DNA of 64,000 nt, taken from contig CP141729.1 of the NCBI GenBank assembly GCA_035621215.1, positions 1,696,944 to 1,760,943 of the forward strand, given 5' to 3'. The stretch is from Oscillospiraceae bacterium MB08-C2-2 (GTDB taxonomy: Bacteria; Bacillota; Clostridia; Oscillospirales; Ruminococcaceae). Below, piece by piece: positions 1-9,466 of the stretch (position 1 is its first letter; each line of letters starts with the position of its first letter). The notes beneath the pieces are model-generated. The model did not search any database. It worked only from the letters and a program-made list of their open reading frames with translations, and was not told the DNA's origin. The position numbers and the translations under genes were made by a program.

Positions 1-1
1 C

Positions 2-1090
2 GACTTCCATTCCCTTCATGATACCATTCTGAAGCTGGATATTCTGGGGCACGACGTGCCGACCCTGTATAAACGGCTGGAGGAAATAACCGGCCTGACC
101 ATCGCCGATGTTCCCATGAGCGACCCCAAGGTTTTCAGCCTGTTCACCACCCCGGAGGCGCTGGGGGTTACCGAGGAGGAAATCGACTGCAACACCGGCA
201 CCCTTGGCCTGCCGGAAATGGGAACCAGCTTTGTCCGCCAGATGCTGGGTGAAGCACGGCCCAAGAACTTCTCCGACCTTTTGCAGATTTCCGGCCTTTC
301 CCACGGCACCGACGTTTGGCTGGGCAATGCGCAGGATTTGATCCGAAGCGGCACCTGCGATATCTCACAGGTGATCGGTACTCGTGACAGCATCATGACC
401 ACTTTGCTCTACAAGGGGCTGGAGCCGAAAATGGCCTTCCAGATCATGGAGATCACCCGTAAGGGCAAGGCGCCCAAGCTGCTGACACAGGATCACATCG
501 ACGCCATGCTGAAAAACAATGTGCCCCAGTGGTACATTGACAGCTGTATGAAAATCAAGTATATGTTCCCCAAGGCTCATGCGGCGGCCTATGTTATTGC
601 GGCTATCCGGCTGGGCTGGTTCAAGATTTATCACCCGCTGGCTTTTTATGCCGCTGTTTATACCGTGCGGGGAGCCGATCTGGATGCACAGGCGGCTATT
701 GGCGGCAAAAATGCCGTTGCCCTGAAAATGGATGCTCTGCGCCAGCTGGGCAACGAGCGGACAACCAAGGAAAACGACCAGCTTGCCACCTTGCAGATCA
801 TGGCGGAAACGCTGGCACGAGGCATCAAATTTTTGCCGGTGGATTTGTTTATTTCCCACGCCACCCGGTATCAGGTGGAGGATGGCAACATCCGCCTGCC
901 CTTCTCGGCTTTGAAGGGGCTGGGGGAAAACGCCGCCAAAAGCTTGATGGAGGCCGGAAAGCAGGGGCCTTATATTTCTTGTGACGAGGTAATCACCCGG
1001 GCGGGCATCTCCAAATCGGTGATGGAAACCCTGCGGGAGGCGGGCAGCCTGGCAGGCCTGCCGGAAAGCAGCCAGATTTCACTGTTTTAG
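2..1090 (+). CDS. polC: DNA polymerase III alpha subunit PolC, C-terminal part (5' end outside window)
   Basis: The reading frame is open from base 2 and enters the window already inside a gene, so only the last 362 residues are visible. They match the C-terminal third of the Gram-positive replicative polymerase PolC: the DILGHD segment of the active-site region, a KAHAAAYV stretch, a helix-hairpin-helix-like segment, and the end [10 protein letters not shown], which resembles the clamp-binding tail (QLSLF) of this family. PolC extends the chromosome at the replication fork in Firmicutes. An internal GTG at 56 could be mistaken for a start, but the homologous frame continues upstream of it. 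Two hairpins follow the stop. Confidence 0.95.
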   Translation, partial: DFHSLHDTILKLDILGHDVPTLYKRLEEITGLTIADVPMSDPKVFSLFTTPEALGVTEEEIDCNTGTLGLPEMGTSFVRQMLGEARPKNFSDLLQISGLSHGTDVWLGNAQDLIRSGTCDISQVIGTRDSIMTTLLYKGLEPKMAFQIMEITRKGKAPKLLTQDHIDAMLKNNVPQWYIDSCMKIKYMFPKAHAAAYVIAAIRLGWFKIYHPLAFYAAVYTVRGADLDAQAAIGGKNAVALKMDALRQLGNERTTKENDQLATLQIMAETLARGIKFLPVDLFISHATRYQVEDGNIRLPFSALKGLGENAAKSLMEAGKQGPYISCDEVITRAGISKSVMETLREAGSLAGLPESSQISLF

Positions 1091-1151
1091 GGCAATTACA
1101 TGGCACATAGATGCCCCCGGATAGCGCCCCACAGTAAAGAACTACCCTCCC

Positions 1152-1220
1152 AAAGTCCCGGTGGGACTTTTCGGCAAACTGAGGAATCCCGCGTTTACAG
1201 CGTGGGATTCCTTTTTTATC
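1152..1220 (+). terminator. Two hairpins after polC, the second a terminator
   Basis: AAAGTCCC (1152-1159) pairs perfectly with GGGACTTT (1163-1170). A second stem pairs AGGAATCCCGCG (1182-1193) with CGTGGGATTCCT (1201-1212) and is followed by a T run. Position and shape fit rho-independent termination of polC. Confidence 0.75.
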
Positions 1221-1357
1221 TCTAAGGTTTTTTAGTATAAGCGGTGACCTTCATCCTGATTTCGCCGATAAGGTAAAAAAAGGGGCCTGTTGACACTACC
1301 TAAAGCCTCATAGTTTTTGTGTCTGCTGTGCAGCAAAGGGCTTCTTGGAATGAGCGC

Positions 1358-1391
1358 AAAAAAGCAGGGCAAATTCTTGCCCTGCTTTTTT
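1358..1391. terminator. Bidirectional terminator between polC and the ABC operon
   Basis: A stem of AAAAAGCAGGGCAA against TTGCCCTGCTTTTT has A/T runs on both sides and can stop transcription from either direction. It lies just past the stop of the minus-strand permease. The rest of 1221-1457 shows no gene. Confidence 0.8.
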
Positions 1392-1457
1392 AGAAGAAGA
1401 TTCGCCCTAACCGCATGATTATGACCCCATGATAGCAGAGCACTGAACTAGAAAGCG

Positions 1458-3389
1458 TTATGTCTCTCGCATGCTTAATAGCTTTAATGGCTCGCTTCTC
1501 AAGTTGCTTTGAATCCCCACCATAGCAATTGCCGCCGACAAAATAAGAATAAACGATCCGGTTACTACGCAGATTATGGGGTCGGCAGGAGAATCACCTA
1601 GTTGTATATCCAGTTTTTTATGAGCGGTATCAGCCCAGCTGCTGTATTCTGTGTTGAATCTTTCGTTTTGCGTTTGGGATGTAAAAAGCTTCATGGCCCT
1701 GCCTGACAAAAAATATCCAGCTGAACTGCCTGCTATGGAGCCAAGCAATGCTATTACAAGGATACCCGACAGCAGGGAAAGTGAACACTGTGCCCTGCTC
1801 ATCCCTAAACAGCGCTCAATGGCTGTGCGTTTTTTCTGCTTGCCGATAAACATCTGACAGAAAAACAGTAAAATGATAGTTGCAATAAACGTTCCCGCAA
1901 CAAACAGAGCCAACGCAACCCCCTTGATTTTATCCAGCCCCTCTTTTAGCTGTGTATACCCTCTATCGTAAAAGGTAATTTCAAGATCGTCAGCACCTTG
2001 CTTTTCCCAAGCCTCCATAAATGGCCCGATGGTTCCGTTGGGAATTTGGAAAACAGTGTTGTAATCCATCATGGGGCCATAATCCAAAATGTTGTTCTCA
2101 TCACTGTTTTTCACCGATGCGGCGGGAATCACCACCCCATTCGCCGGCATATCGAAACCCGAAGAGCGCGTTACCTTATTGATCTCGTTATAAATTCCAA
2201 CGATGGTGTATTCGTTCTCCTCAAAAACCTCGTAGCACTTTCCTTGCGCATTTAGGAGGTGATCCGGTATCCCCAGAAGAACGTCACCGGGAGAAAAATC
2301 CCGACCGGCCGAGTCTCGGTAATCCGCATAATACAAGGGGAGCGCCAGCTGGTCCCCCACCGAGAAGCCATTGAGACTTGCAAATTCTTGCGTAATCAGG
2401 CAAACCCGATCTCCTGTTCTATACTCCTCTTTGGTGATATCTCGCCCTTGGGTAACGTTGGAGTTGCCGTTGTAAAAGGACATCAGCAATTCAGTGCTGT
2501 CGGTAGGTATAACGGGAATGGTGTATTCAGCTCGATGCATCGATTTTGCATATTCCAGCCATCTGAGCCCCCTTGGGGTATCATAAAAGCCCTCCGTAAC
2601 CTCATCCCACGGAGCAGTTATGGCAAAGCTGTCGGGAATGCGTTCCCCGTCTGGGCGGTACTGGGTGGAAGCAATGGCCCATTCCTCATAACGGGGCGAG
2701 GCACGATGCTCTCTCAAATTATAATCATAAGCACTGGGGAAAAACTCCCCTGAAAACCGTGGGAAGTCTGCATGCTCCGGCTTCCAATCCAATGCCATAA
2801 TATAGGTTTTTCCGGCATACAGAGGCAAGGGATCTGGGTTGTAGTGGTCGCACAGCCAAAGGCCCTCCCAGCCATCTACCGGCCTTTCAAAATAAAGTCT
2901 CTTTTTTATGTTCATACGCACGGGGTGATCAGGCACACAATCCTCAACCGGTTCCAGCTCCAAAACCGGATAGTTTTCCCGCCACTGTGCAATAAGTGTG
3001 ACAGACCAATCCTCATTATGTACTTTCCAATCAAAATTATATGCACCATAATAGGGTCTTCGCACCGGAGAATGTATATAATTGGCTCCCTCGAAATGCA
3101 GCACATCAACCGGAACTATGGAAGCATATTCTGCTTGAGATCCCCGGGTAATATACTCTTTTTTTTCCGCATCCCATGTTTCACGCTCATAAACCCTTGT
3201 TGATTTCTGCCGCACTGTGCCAATGGTAACAAAAACGTCTTCCAATCGCTTTGTGTTTTCCGAGCTGAGCAGATAAAGCCCACCGCCCAGCGAGAGCAGC
3301 GAAGCTGCCAATGCAATTAAAACCAAAAACAGTGCCGATCGCACCGGCGTGCGCAGCATCTGCCGTATACTTTTCGCGATGATTCTCAT
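1458..3389 (-). CDS. FtsX-type ABC transporter permease (large)
   Basis: The protein has 643 residues, with an N-terminal membrane segment (about residues 18-40), a large extracytoplasmic domain of over 400 residues, and three further membrane segments in the last 160 residues. This is the MacB/FtsX plan. Such permeases act in lipoprotein release, peptide-antibiotic resistance or mechanotransmission rather than classical import. Its start overlaps the stop of the ATPase gene by four bases (ATGA), so the two are translationally coupled. With 4097-5344 it probably forms a heterodimer. The substrate cannot be read from sequence, and no sensor kinase gene lies beside it as in many Bce modules. 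Confidence 0.85.
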   Translation of the reverse strand: MRIIAKSIRQMLRTPVRSALFLVLIALAASLLSLGGGLYLLSSENTKRLEDVFVTIGTVRQKSTRVYERETWDAEKKEYITRGSQAEYASIVPVDVLHFEGANYIHSPVRRPYYGAYNFDWKVHNEDWSVTLIAQWRENYPVLELEPVEDCVPDHPVRMNIKKRLYFERPVDGWEGLWLCDHYNPDPLPLYAGKTYIMALDWKPEHADFPRFSGEFFPSAYDYNLREHRASPRYEEWAIASTQYRPDGERIPDSFAITAPWDEVTEGFYDTPRGLRWLEYAKSMHRAEYTIPVIPTDSTELLMSFYNGNSNVTQGRDITKEEYRTGDRVCLITQEFASLNGFSVGDQLALPLYYADYRDSAGRDFSPGDVLLGIPDHLLNAQGKCYEVFEENEYTIVGIYNEINKVTRSSGFDMPANGVVIPAASVKNSDENNILDYGPMMDYNTVFQIPNGTIGPFMEAWEKQGADDLEITFYDRGYTQLKEGLDKIKGVALALFVAGTFIATIILLFFCQMFIGKQKKRTAIERCLGMSRAQCSLSLLSGILVIALLGSIAGSSAGYFLSGRAMKLFTSQTQNERFNTEYSSWADTAHKKLDIQLGDSPADPIICVVTGSFILILSAAIAMVGIQSNLRSEPLKLLSMRET

Positions 3390-4078
3390 GTGCGCATCGC
3401 CCCCGGAGCCTCAACGTGATCGATCCGCAGTTGGCCGTCTCCCATCCAATAGACAGCGTCGGCATGGTTGCCAACATACTGGTTGTGTGTGATCACGATT
3501 ACCAGGTATCCCCGGTGGTGAGCCAACTCTTTTAACAGCTCCACCACGTTTGCCTCGTTTGCCGAATCAAGGTTACCGGTGGGTTCGTCAGCCAACAATA
3601 TTTTACCTCCCGCTGCAAGGGCTCGTGCAATCGCAACACGCTGCTGCTCACCGCCACTCATCATGACCGGAAATTGCTTGTAGGATTTCTCGCCAAGGCC
3701 TACCTCTGAAATAAGCCGCTTTGCGGTTTCCGCCGCTTCACACTTTTTTTTACCCAATAGTTCCATGGGGTACATTACGTTTTCCAACGCCGTAAGCAGA
3801 GGGAAAAGGTTAAAGGATTGATAGACTACCGAGGCCGTTTCAAGCCTATAACGATCACGATTCAGAGAAGCCATTGACCTGCCCTCCACCAATATCTCAC
3901 CGGAGGTTGGCAGATCCAAACCAGCCAACAGGGATAGAAGTGTGCTTTTTCCGCTGCCGGATGGCCCCATAACAGCATACAGTTTGCCTGCACTGAAATC
4001 GCAGCTAACATGCTTGAGCGCTTCAATGGATTGATATTTGCTCTGATATATATATCCGACATCATTTACGGCTAACAT
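3386..4078 (-). CDS. ABC transporter ATP-binding protein (MacB/LolD family)
   Basis: The 230-residue nucleotide-binding subunit has Walker [10 protein letters not shown], signature MSGGEQQR, Walker B ILLADEP and the family D-loop TGNLDS. It should power the two FtsX permeases encoded on either side. The ATG follows a clear GGAGGGGAG site. The gene is the middle of a three-gene minus-strand operon: permease 4097-5344, this ATPase, permease 1458-3389. The last codons overlap the next start. Confidence 0.92.
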   Translation of the reverse strand: MLAVNDVGYIYQSKYQSIEALKHVSCDFSAGKLYAVMGPSGSGKSTLLSLLAGLDLPTSGEILVEGRSMASLNRDRYRLETASVVYQSFNLFPLLTALENVMYPMELLGKKKCEAAETAKRLISEVGLGEKSYKQFPVMMSGGEQQRVAIARALAAGGKILLADEPTGNLDSANEANVVELLKELAHHRGYLVIVITHNQYVGNHADAVYWMGDGQLRIDHVEAPGAMRT

Positions 4079-4096
4079 ATTTTATTCTCCCCTCCG

Positions 4097-5344
4097 TTAC
4101 TCTAGGGCTGCGAGAACTGCCATCACGCTGAATCTTCCGATAATCACCAATGCCGCCGCTGTTCCCGCCATATAACAGGCAAAAAACAGAGCCACAACCG
4201 TTACCGCCAGGGCCGCACTCATTTGAGCAAAAAGGGTGGCCGCTAGTATACCAAGAGAACTGCCCACTAATTCCAATATAAAGTTTTCCAGAAAAAGCAT
4301 TGCGAAACACTTTCCGCGGCTCATGCCCATAGAGCGCATAATGGCTATTTCCGGCTTTCTGCTGTTCATCAGCAGGTAAGATACCACAAAACCAACGAGG
4401 CCCACTATTACACAAACAAAAGGCGTGAATACCCGCATCAGCGTAATATTATCCATTAGGCGGCTGGCCGCCCGCACAAAGACTTCATCGTTTACTGTCA
4501 ACGCATTTCCCCTGTGGGAATGTTGAGCCTGAGAGATAACGGGCATAAGCTGTAATTCTTTCATTTGCGCTTTAAAAGCATTGAGTTCTAAAGGATGGGC
4601 CACCCGGAACCGTGCCGAATCTGCAAAAAACATGATGCCAGCGTCTTTGTGCAGCCTTTGTATCCACTTAGCCGGGAAAATGATTTGGGAAGGTATGCTT
4701 CCATCGGCGGAATCTCCCACATCTCCGCGGCTGCCCACTATTTTCACCTCAAACATTCCCAGCCATTTATAGGTGAGGTCGTATCGATCGTTTGGATAGG
4801 TTGCGTAAAATAGCGTCATCCAAACACGGTCGCCAAGCTCAAGATTATTTCTTTCCATATCGCCGTTACGGATAATACACAGGGCTTCCTCACCTTCCAG
4901 AAACTCTGGACCTGCGCCATCAATAAAGGTGATATTCTCCGGCAGCAAACCGGGGCAAGCAATGAGCCCATTTGCACCGGCAGCCAAGGGAAAGGTAAGA
5001 TCGCCTGTCTTCATATCCTGCATACCTTGTTCAGTTATACGCCCTAACGCCACCCCTAACGGTACAGTATAGGCAAGCTCTGTCACATGGGGAGAATCCG
5101 TTAAGGTATTGATTACATTTTCCTTAATTAATATTCCCCCGGAATTCATTGTGCCATTGAGGTTGCTGATCCGTGCGTATACCGGCATAGCATCCGGTAG
5201 GTTGGCAAGCTGGATCTGGTTGGCCTGCATACTGCCTATGTAAAGAAACAAGAATAATACAATCAGTGTGCAGACAGCCACCATAAGAAGGCTTTTCACC
5301 TTGTGCCGTCTCACATTTAATATAGCTTTTTGAAGATAAAACAT
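4097..5344 (-). CDS. FtsX-type ABC transporter permease
   Basis: The protein has 415 residues: one N-terminal membrane segment (MFYLQKAILNVRRHKVKSLL leads into it), a long extracytoplasmic region, and three C-terminal membrane segments with the conserved MNSRKPEIAIMRSMGMSR loop typical of FtsX domains. The ATG at 5344 has a GGGTGG site about eight bases upstream and begins with the usual family N-terminus. A GTG at 5362 would add six residues but lacks a good site. It is the first gene of the operon and partners with the permease at 1458-3389. Confidence 0.88.
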   Translation of the reverse strand: MFYLQKAILNVRRHKVKSLLMVAVCTLIVLFLFLYIGSMQANQIQLANLPDAMPVYARISNLNGTMNSGGILIKENVINTLTDSPHVTELAYTVPLGVALGRITEQGMQDMKTGDLTFPLAAGANGLIACPGLLPENITFIDGAGPEFLEGEEALCIIRNGDMERNNLELGDRVWMTLFYATYPNDRYDLTYKWLGMFEVKIVGSRGDVGDSADGSIPSQIIFPAKWIQRLHKDAGIMFFADSARFRVAHPLELNAFKAQMKELQLMPVISQAQHSHRGNALTVNDEVFVRAASRLMDNITLMRVFTPFVCVIVGLVGFVVSYLLMNSRKPEIAIMRSMGMSRGKCFAMLFLENFILELVGSSLGILAATLFAQMSAALAVTVVALFFACYMAGTAAALVIIGRFSVMAVLAALE

Positions 5345-5457
5345 AATATACCACCCAATCACATTTCAAATACTCTCTGAAAAGGTATGGCGCAGTAGAT
5401 AAATCTTTTTTGCATGCGTCATTTACGAAAAAGCATTTTTAATTCTAAGATATCTTT

Positions 5458-5486
5458 ATTGTATCATATTAAATAAATATAAACAA
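5458..5486 (-). promoter_or_regulatory. Promoter of the FtsX ABC operon
   Basis: On the minus strand TTGTTT (5481-5486) and TACAAT (5458-5463) are 17 bases apart, about 110 bases upstream of the ATG at 5344, in a very AT-rich stretch. Confidence 0.6.
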
Positions 5487-5603
5487 CAAAATTTGTTAAA
5501 ATTATTTATAAAAACGACATAATAGTATTGCAATCGAAGCAGTGGGGTTCCAGCCCGCTGTCTGGGCCATAGCTATCGGACTAAAACAGAAGCGAATTTA
5601 CAT

Positions 5604-5632
5604 TTGTTTCAGCCCGCTTTTTAATATATAAT
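5604..5632 (+). promoter_or_regulatory. Promoter of the GNAT gene
   Basis: TTGTTT (5604-5609) and a perfect TATAAT (5627-5632) are 17 bases apart, 77 bases upstream of the ATG. The intergenic stretch 5345-5708 otherwise holds only AT-rich DNA and the opposing promoter. Confidence 0.65.
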
Positions 5633-5708
5633 TAAAAAGGTTTGTTAACTTCAATATTGTTTATATAATGAGAAGCTTGCGTAAACGCAGACTTGAGGAG
5701 GTCGCCGA

Positions 5709-6170
5709 ATGCAGTATAGAAAAAGCAATTTAAAGGATTGCAAAGCAATTTATTCTTTGATCTGTGATATGGAAAACAAGGAACTTTCTTATGACAGGTT
5801 TTGCTCAATCTATCAGGATCAAATAAGTGACCACCACTACTATTGCCTGGTCTGTGAGCACGAAGATGCAGTGGTTGGCGCTTTGAATATGCGGTTTGAA
5901 TTGCAATTGCATCATACAGAGCAGATCGCAGAAATTCTCGAATTTGCAGTTGCCGCTGAATGCCGTAACAAAGGGATAGGAAACGAAATGTTCGCCCACA
6001 GCTGCCGAATTGCAAGAGATAACGGCTGTTCACAAATTGAGGTAGCCTGTAATCAGTTACGCAAAGATACGCATCGCTTTTATATTCGAGAAGATATGCA
6101 TAACTTTCATTTCAAGTTCTCCAAACGACTGATTGGTGATAACATTCAGCAGAATGCGCTCGGAAGATAA
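5709..6170 (+). CDS. GNAT family N-acetyltransferase
   Basis: The protein has 153 residues with a GNAT fold. The acetyl-CoA-binding motif A reads VAAECRNKGIGNEMF (RxxGxG/A type, about residues 86-100), and FYIREDM near the end resembles the family's YxxxGF segment. It should transfer an acetyl group from acetyl-CoA to a small amine or a protein N-terminus; the acceptor is unknown. An AGGAGG site is well spaced before the ATG. It is monocistronic, between an ABC operon on the other strand and the potassium transporter. Confidence 0.85.
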   Translation: MQYRKSNLKDCKAIYSLICDMENKELSYDRFCSIYQDQISDHHYYCLVCEHEDAVVGALNMRFELQLHHTEQIAEILEFAVAAECRNKGIGNEMFAHSCRIARDNGCSQIEVACNQLRKDTHRFYIREDMHNFHFKFSKRLIGDNIQQNALGR

Positions 6171-6297
6171 ATACACATTTTTGCTGTATGGCAAGCAATC
6201 TTCCATTCTATATAAGCGAAAAAAGATGGGGAGTTAATCACTGTTTATTGGCAGCTTGCATTGCAATCCCCCAAAAAGAAAATGCAGCCAGCGAGCC

Positions 6298-6326
6298 TTG
6301 ACTTTTTTTACGCGCAGTAGTATCAT
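6298..6326 (+). promoter_or_regulatory. Promoter upstream of ktrBA
   Basis: TTGACT (6298-6303) and TATCAT (6321-6326) have 17-base spacing. They leave a leader of about 260 bases before the ktrB ATG. I looked for a c-di-AMP (ydaO-type) riboswitch in 6171-6596, as is common before potassium genes, and saw no convincing conserved core. Confidence 0.5.
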
Positions 6327-6596
6327 GAGAGCAATTTGGAACAGAGGCTGTTCCACGGTGGGTAAGGTACATATGGATTGGCATTATATTTTCAAGGAAA
6401 AGGTTTCTTAGATGCAATGGAAACGCTTGGAGGTATAGTGTTTTTGCTATTTTTAAGGCTTTTTATTGTGTGTGGGCAATAATCGGATAATCCCCCCGCT
6501 AAATTCTTCATTTATAAAAAGAAAGCTTTAATTGAAACAATCTCCTTTATTTATAAGGATATTATTTCAATTTGCATAGAAAGGTGATCAGTCCTT

Positions 6597-7997
6597 ATGG
6601 CTATGCCAGTTTGGCTTAAAAAGTTTCAGCAGGCACTTTCCCCCGCGCAAATCATTGCTCTGAGCTTTTTGTTTGTTATCCTCCTTGGCGGGTTTCTTTT
6701 ATCCTTGCCGATTTCTCACCAAGAAAATGTGGATGTCCCGGTCTTGGATGCTTTCTTCACCGCAGTTTCTGCCGTTTGTGTAACCGGCCTTGTAACCGTG
6801 ACAACAGCCTCTACTTGGAGCCTTTTTGGAAAGCTGGTCATCCTCTTTTTAATACAGATCGGTGGCCTGAGTTTAATTACTCTGCTAACCTATTTTATGG
6901 TCAACTTTGGAAAAAAGGTTTCACTCAAAGACCGGCTCATGATTCAAACAGCTTTTAACCACTCCTCTTTAGGGGGGATGGTCAAAATGGTGCTTCTGGT
7001 CATTAAAGGCACCCTTGTTTGTGAAGCGCTTGGCGCGGCGATTCTATTTTTTTCTTTTGCTCATCAGGGTGTTGCTTGGCATAAAGCCTTGTTTTATGGC
7101 ATCTTCCATGCCATATCGGCTTTTTGCAATGCAGGCTTTGATATAATAGGAGACCAAAGCCTGATTCCCTATTCTGCCAATTTACCCATTAATGTGGTAA
7201 TCATGGCACTCATTATCATAGGCGGTATCGGATTCACCGTTTGGAAAGACTTTGTAAGCAAAATCATGTACTTCTTTTCTGCCCACATCAAGCAAAGGTA
7301 TCATTTTTCTCTTCATACAAAGCTGGCGCTAATCACGACCATCGCCCTGATTGTAGGCGGAATGTTATTTTTTCTTATAGCGGAATACAACAATCCCCAA
7401 ACCATTGGTGGCTTTTCACTGCCGCATAAGCTGTTGGCGGCGCTGTTTCAATCCGTTACGCTTCGAACAGCGGGGTTTGCAACCATTGCACAAAACGGCT
7501 TAACAGAAGCCTCTAAGCTGATTTCCAGCTTGTTGATGCTGGTTGGCGGTTCGCCGGGAGGAACGGCAGGCGGTATGAAAACCGTTACGCTGGCTATCAT
7601 TGTATGCAGCGTTTGGTCCATTATAAAAGGCCGAAAAAACATTGTGGTTCTAAAGCGCACCATATCGGTTATTACCCTTCAAAAATCCCTGACCGTGATT
7701 GTGTTGATGCTGCTTCTGTTATTCATCGGAACCGCGATCCTTTCCGCAACAGAAGATCACACCGTATTTCCACACGGCATTTCCGATTTGCTGTTCGAGG
7801 TTTCATCGGCGCTGGGAACGGTTGGCCTTACTACAGGCATCACGCCCTACCTTTCGTCAATAGGCAAAAATGTTTTGATGCTGTGCATGTTTATTGGCAG
7901 AATCGGCCCCATAACCCTCATTATTTCATTGTCCCACAAAGTTCACAATGGGGATGATTTGTTGGGATACCCTGCTGAAGAAGTCATGATAGGATAA
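6597..7997 (+). CDS. ktrB: Potassium uptake channel subunit, KtrB/TrkH family
   Basis: The 466-residue membrane protein has four repeated membrane-pore-membrane units. The filter-like loops include AVCVTGLVT, AFCNAGFD, TLRTAGFAT and GTVGLTTG, each with the conserved glycine. It conducts K+ (often Na+-coupled) across the cytoplasmic membrane and needs a cytosolic RCK partner, encoded next. The GGSPGGTAGGMKT segment is the characteristic flexible gate region. Start ATG with AGGTGA upstream. Length fits KtrB better than the longer enterobacterial TrkH. Confidence 0.93.
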   Translation: MAMPVWLKKFQQALSPAQIIALSFLFVILLGGFLLSLPISHQENVDVPVLDAFFTAVSAVCVTGLVTVTTASTWSLFGKLVILFLIQIGGLSLITLLTYFMVNFGKKVSLKDRLMIQTAFNHSSLGGMVKMVLLVIKGTLVCEALGAAILFFSFAHQGVAWHKALFYGIFHAISAFCNAGFDIIGDQSLIPYSANLPINVVIMALIIIGGIGFTVWKDFVSKIMYFFSAHIKQRYHFSLHTKLALITTIALIVGGMLFFLIAEYNNPQTIGGFSLPHKLLAALFQSVTLRTAGFATIAQNGLTEASKLISSLLMLVGGSPGGTAGGMKTVTLAIIVCSVWSIIKGRKNIVVLKRTISVITLQKSLTVIVLMLLLLFIGTAILSATEDHTVFPHGISDLLFEVSSALGTVGLTTGITPYLSSIGKNVLMLCMFIGRIGPITLIISLSHKVHNGDDLLGYPAEEVMIG

Positions 7998-8027
7998 ATT
8001 TTATTACTCCGAAAGGAACGTCTACCC

Positions 8028-8690
8028 ATGAAGGATCAACTGTTGAACAGCATACAGGTTTCCCCCCATACACAATTTGCCGTGCTGGGCCTGGGAAAAT
8101 TCGGCCGCAGCATAACCAAAACACTCTATGAAAATGGTCTGAATGTTTTATGCTGTGATTTGGATGAACATAAGGTGCAGGATGCTGCCGGTTATTCAAC
8201 ACATGCCTTCCAAGCTGATGTGTCGGAAAAAGCGGCTCTTGAAAAAATCGGGATCGGCAATTTCGATGTGGTGATCATTGCATTCAGCTCTGATTTTGAA
8301 GCAGCGGCTATTACCGCAACCATCGTTAAAGAGATGGGCGTGGGCTTTATTCTGGCAAAGGCCAACGGGCTGCGCCAAAAACAAATATTGGAATCCATCG
8401 GGGTTGATCGTGTTGTTCTGCCAGAAAAAGAAATGGGTGAACGAATTGCCTATGGCTTTATCACCAATGATTTGTTGGATTACATCCATCGGTCAGATAA
8501 ATACGATATTATCGAAATGAAGCCCCTTCCCAAATGGATTGGAATCAGTCTACAAAAGCTTAGATTGCGCCAGACCGAGGGCATCAATATCATTGCTATT
8601 ATCCGGGATAACGATGTGATGGCGGTTCTTGATGCACAAACAGAGCTGTTTACCACCGATAATCTGATTGTTTTAAAATCAAGACAGTAA
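8028..8690 (+). CDS. ktrA: Potassium uptake regulatory subunit, KtrA/TrkA family
   Basis: The 220-residue cytosolic RCK protein has an N-terminal Rossmann fold with LGLGKFGRS (GxGxxG) followed by an acidic strand end (CCDLDEH) for adenine nucleotide binding. Its C-terminal TrkA_C domain, roughly residues 135-220, is where c-di-AMP binds in studied Ktr proteins. It forms a ring that gates KtrB. It lies 30 bases after ktrB with its own GAAAGGAACG site, so the two form one operon. Confidence 0.93.
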   Translation: MKDQLLNSIQVSPHTQFAVLGLGKFGRSITKTLYENGLNVLCCDLDEHKVQDAAGYSTHAFQADVSEKAALEKIGIGNFDVVIIAFSSDFEAAAITATIVKEMGVGFILAKANGLRQKQILESIGVDRVVLPEKEMGERIAYGFITNDLLDYIHRSDKYDIIEMKPLPKWIGISLQKLRLRQTEGINIIAIIRDNDVMAVLDAQTELFTTDNLIVLKSRQ

Positions 8691-8734
8691 GTGCTTGCTG
8701 CCAGCCTTTATTCTGGCCTGCCCTCATTAGAAAA

Positions 8735-8778
8735 ATCGGGTTAAAACGGATGCTTTCTGGTATCCTTTTTAGCCCGAT
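8735..8778 (+). repeat. Inverted repeat after ktrA
   Basis: ATCGGGTTAAAA (8735-8746) pairs over 12 bases with TTTTAGCCCGAT (8767-8778). The T run lies inside the stem rather than after it, so this may be an imperfect terminator of the ktr operon or a processing stem. Confidence 0.45.
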
Positions 8779-8823
8779 AATTCTGCTCTGAGGCAGCCGA
8801 TACATTGTCTAAGGAGATACCCA

Positions 8824-9189
8824 ATGGAGATTAAAAAGATCGCCCATGCATTTTCAGTGTGCAAACTCAACGATACAGCCGGATTGGACTTCACCCACGA
8901 ATTTTTCTTCCTGAGCAAAACCGATGAAGAAATATCCCTGGTCTGCCCCACAGAGCATGTGCCCGCCAACACAACCGATCGAGACGATGGATGGAAAGCC
9001 TTTCGCATAGAGGGCACCTTGGATTTTTCTCTCATTGGGATTCTGGCCAAGCTTTCGGCTCTATTGGCAGAGAACCAAATCGGTATTTTTGCTATATCCA
9101 CCTACAACACCGATTATATCCTGACCAAAGCCGAGAATTACTTAAAAGCATTGGCTATACTGGAGCAAGCAGGCTACCAGATTTGCTGA
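8824..9189 (+). CDS. Small ACT-domain protein (CASTOR/POLR3B-like ACT pair)
   Basis: The 121-residue protein looks like the two-ACT family in which the second ACT carries a DFSLIGILAKLSALLAENQIGIF-type helix and the segment ISTYNTDYIL. Such proteins usually bind an amino acid as a stand-alone sensor; no enzyme domain is present and the ligand is unknown. AAGGAG sits well before the ATG. It follows ktrA by 133 bases, separated by an inverted repeat, so co-transcription is uncertain. Confidence 0.8.
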   Translation: MEIKKIAHAFSVCKLNDTAGLDFTHEFFFLSKTDEEISLVCPTEHVPANTTDRDDGWKAFRIEGTLDFSLIGILAKLSALLAENQIGIFAISTYNTDYILTKAENYLKALAILEQAGYQIC

Positions 9190-9255
9190 ATGCATCCAAT
9201 TTTCGCATGACCAAAACTGCAGCTAAAGCTACGTAAGTTATGGCTTAATTAAGAG

Positions 9256-9284
9256 TTGACTTATATATTTAGCAAGGCTATACT
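9256..9284 (+). promoter_or_regulatory. Promoter of the arsR-ABC exporter operon
   Basis: TTGACT (9256-9261) and TATACT (9279-9284) have 17-base spacing. A perfect TTAAAACC/GGTTTTAA hairpin lies a few tens of bases downstream in the roughly 180-base leader and could be an operator or a leader structure. Confidence 0.6.
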
Positions 9285-9466
9285 GTTAGAGGCTCATTAT
9301 AGCTGTATAGGATTAAAACCGCAGCGTGGTTTTAAACAGCGGCAATCTGCCGCTAACCGCCTTCATGCTCATCTGCACCCAGTGCGTGTTCCCGGGCAAA
9401 GCCTGGGGCTTGAAAATTGCATAACCGTTTTGAAGCTATGTGAGCATAAAAGAAAGGGGTTTTTCT

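Noticed and set aside
6171-6596. Possible c-di-AMP riboswitch before ktrBA
   Set aside because: I looked for the conserved ydaO core in the leader and did not see it; only a promoter is supported.
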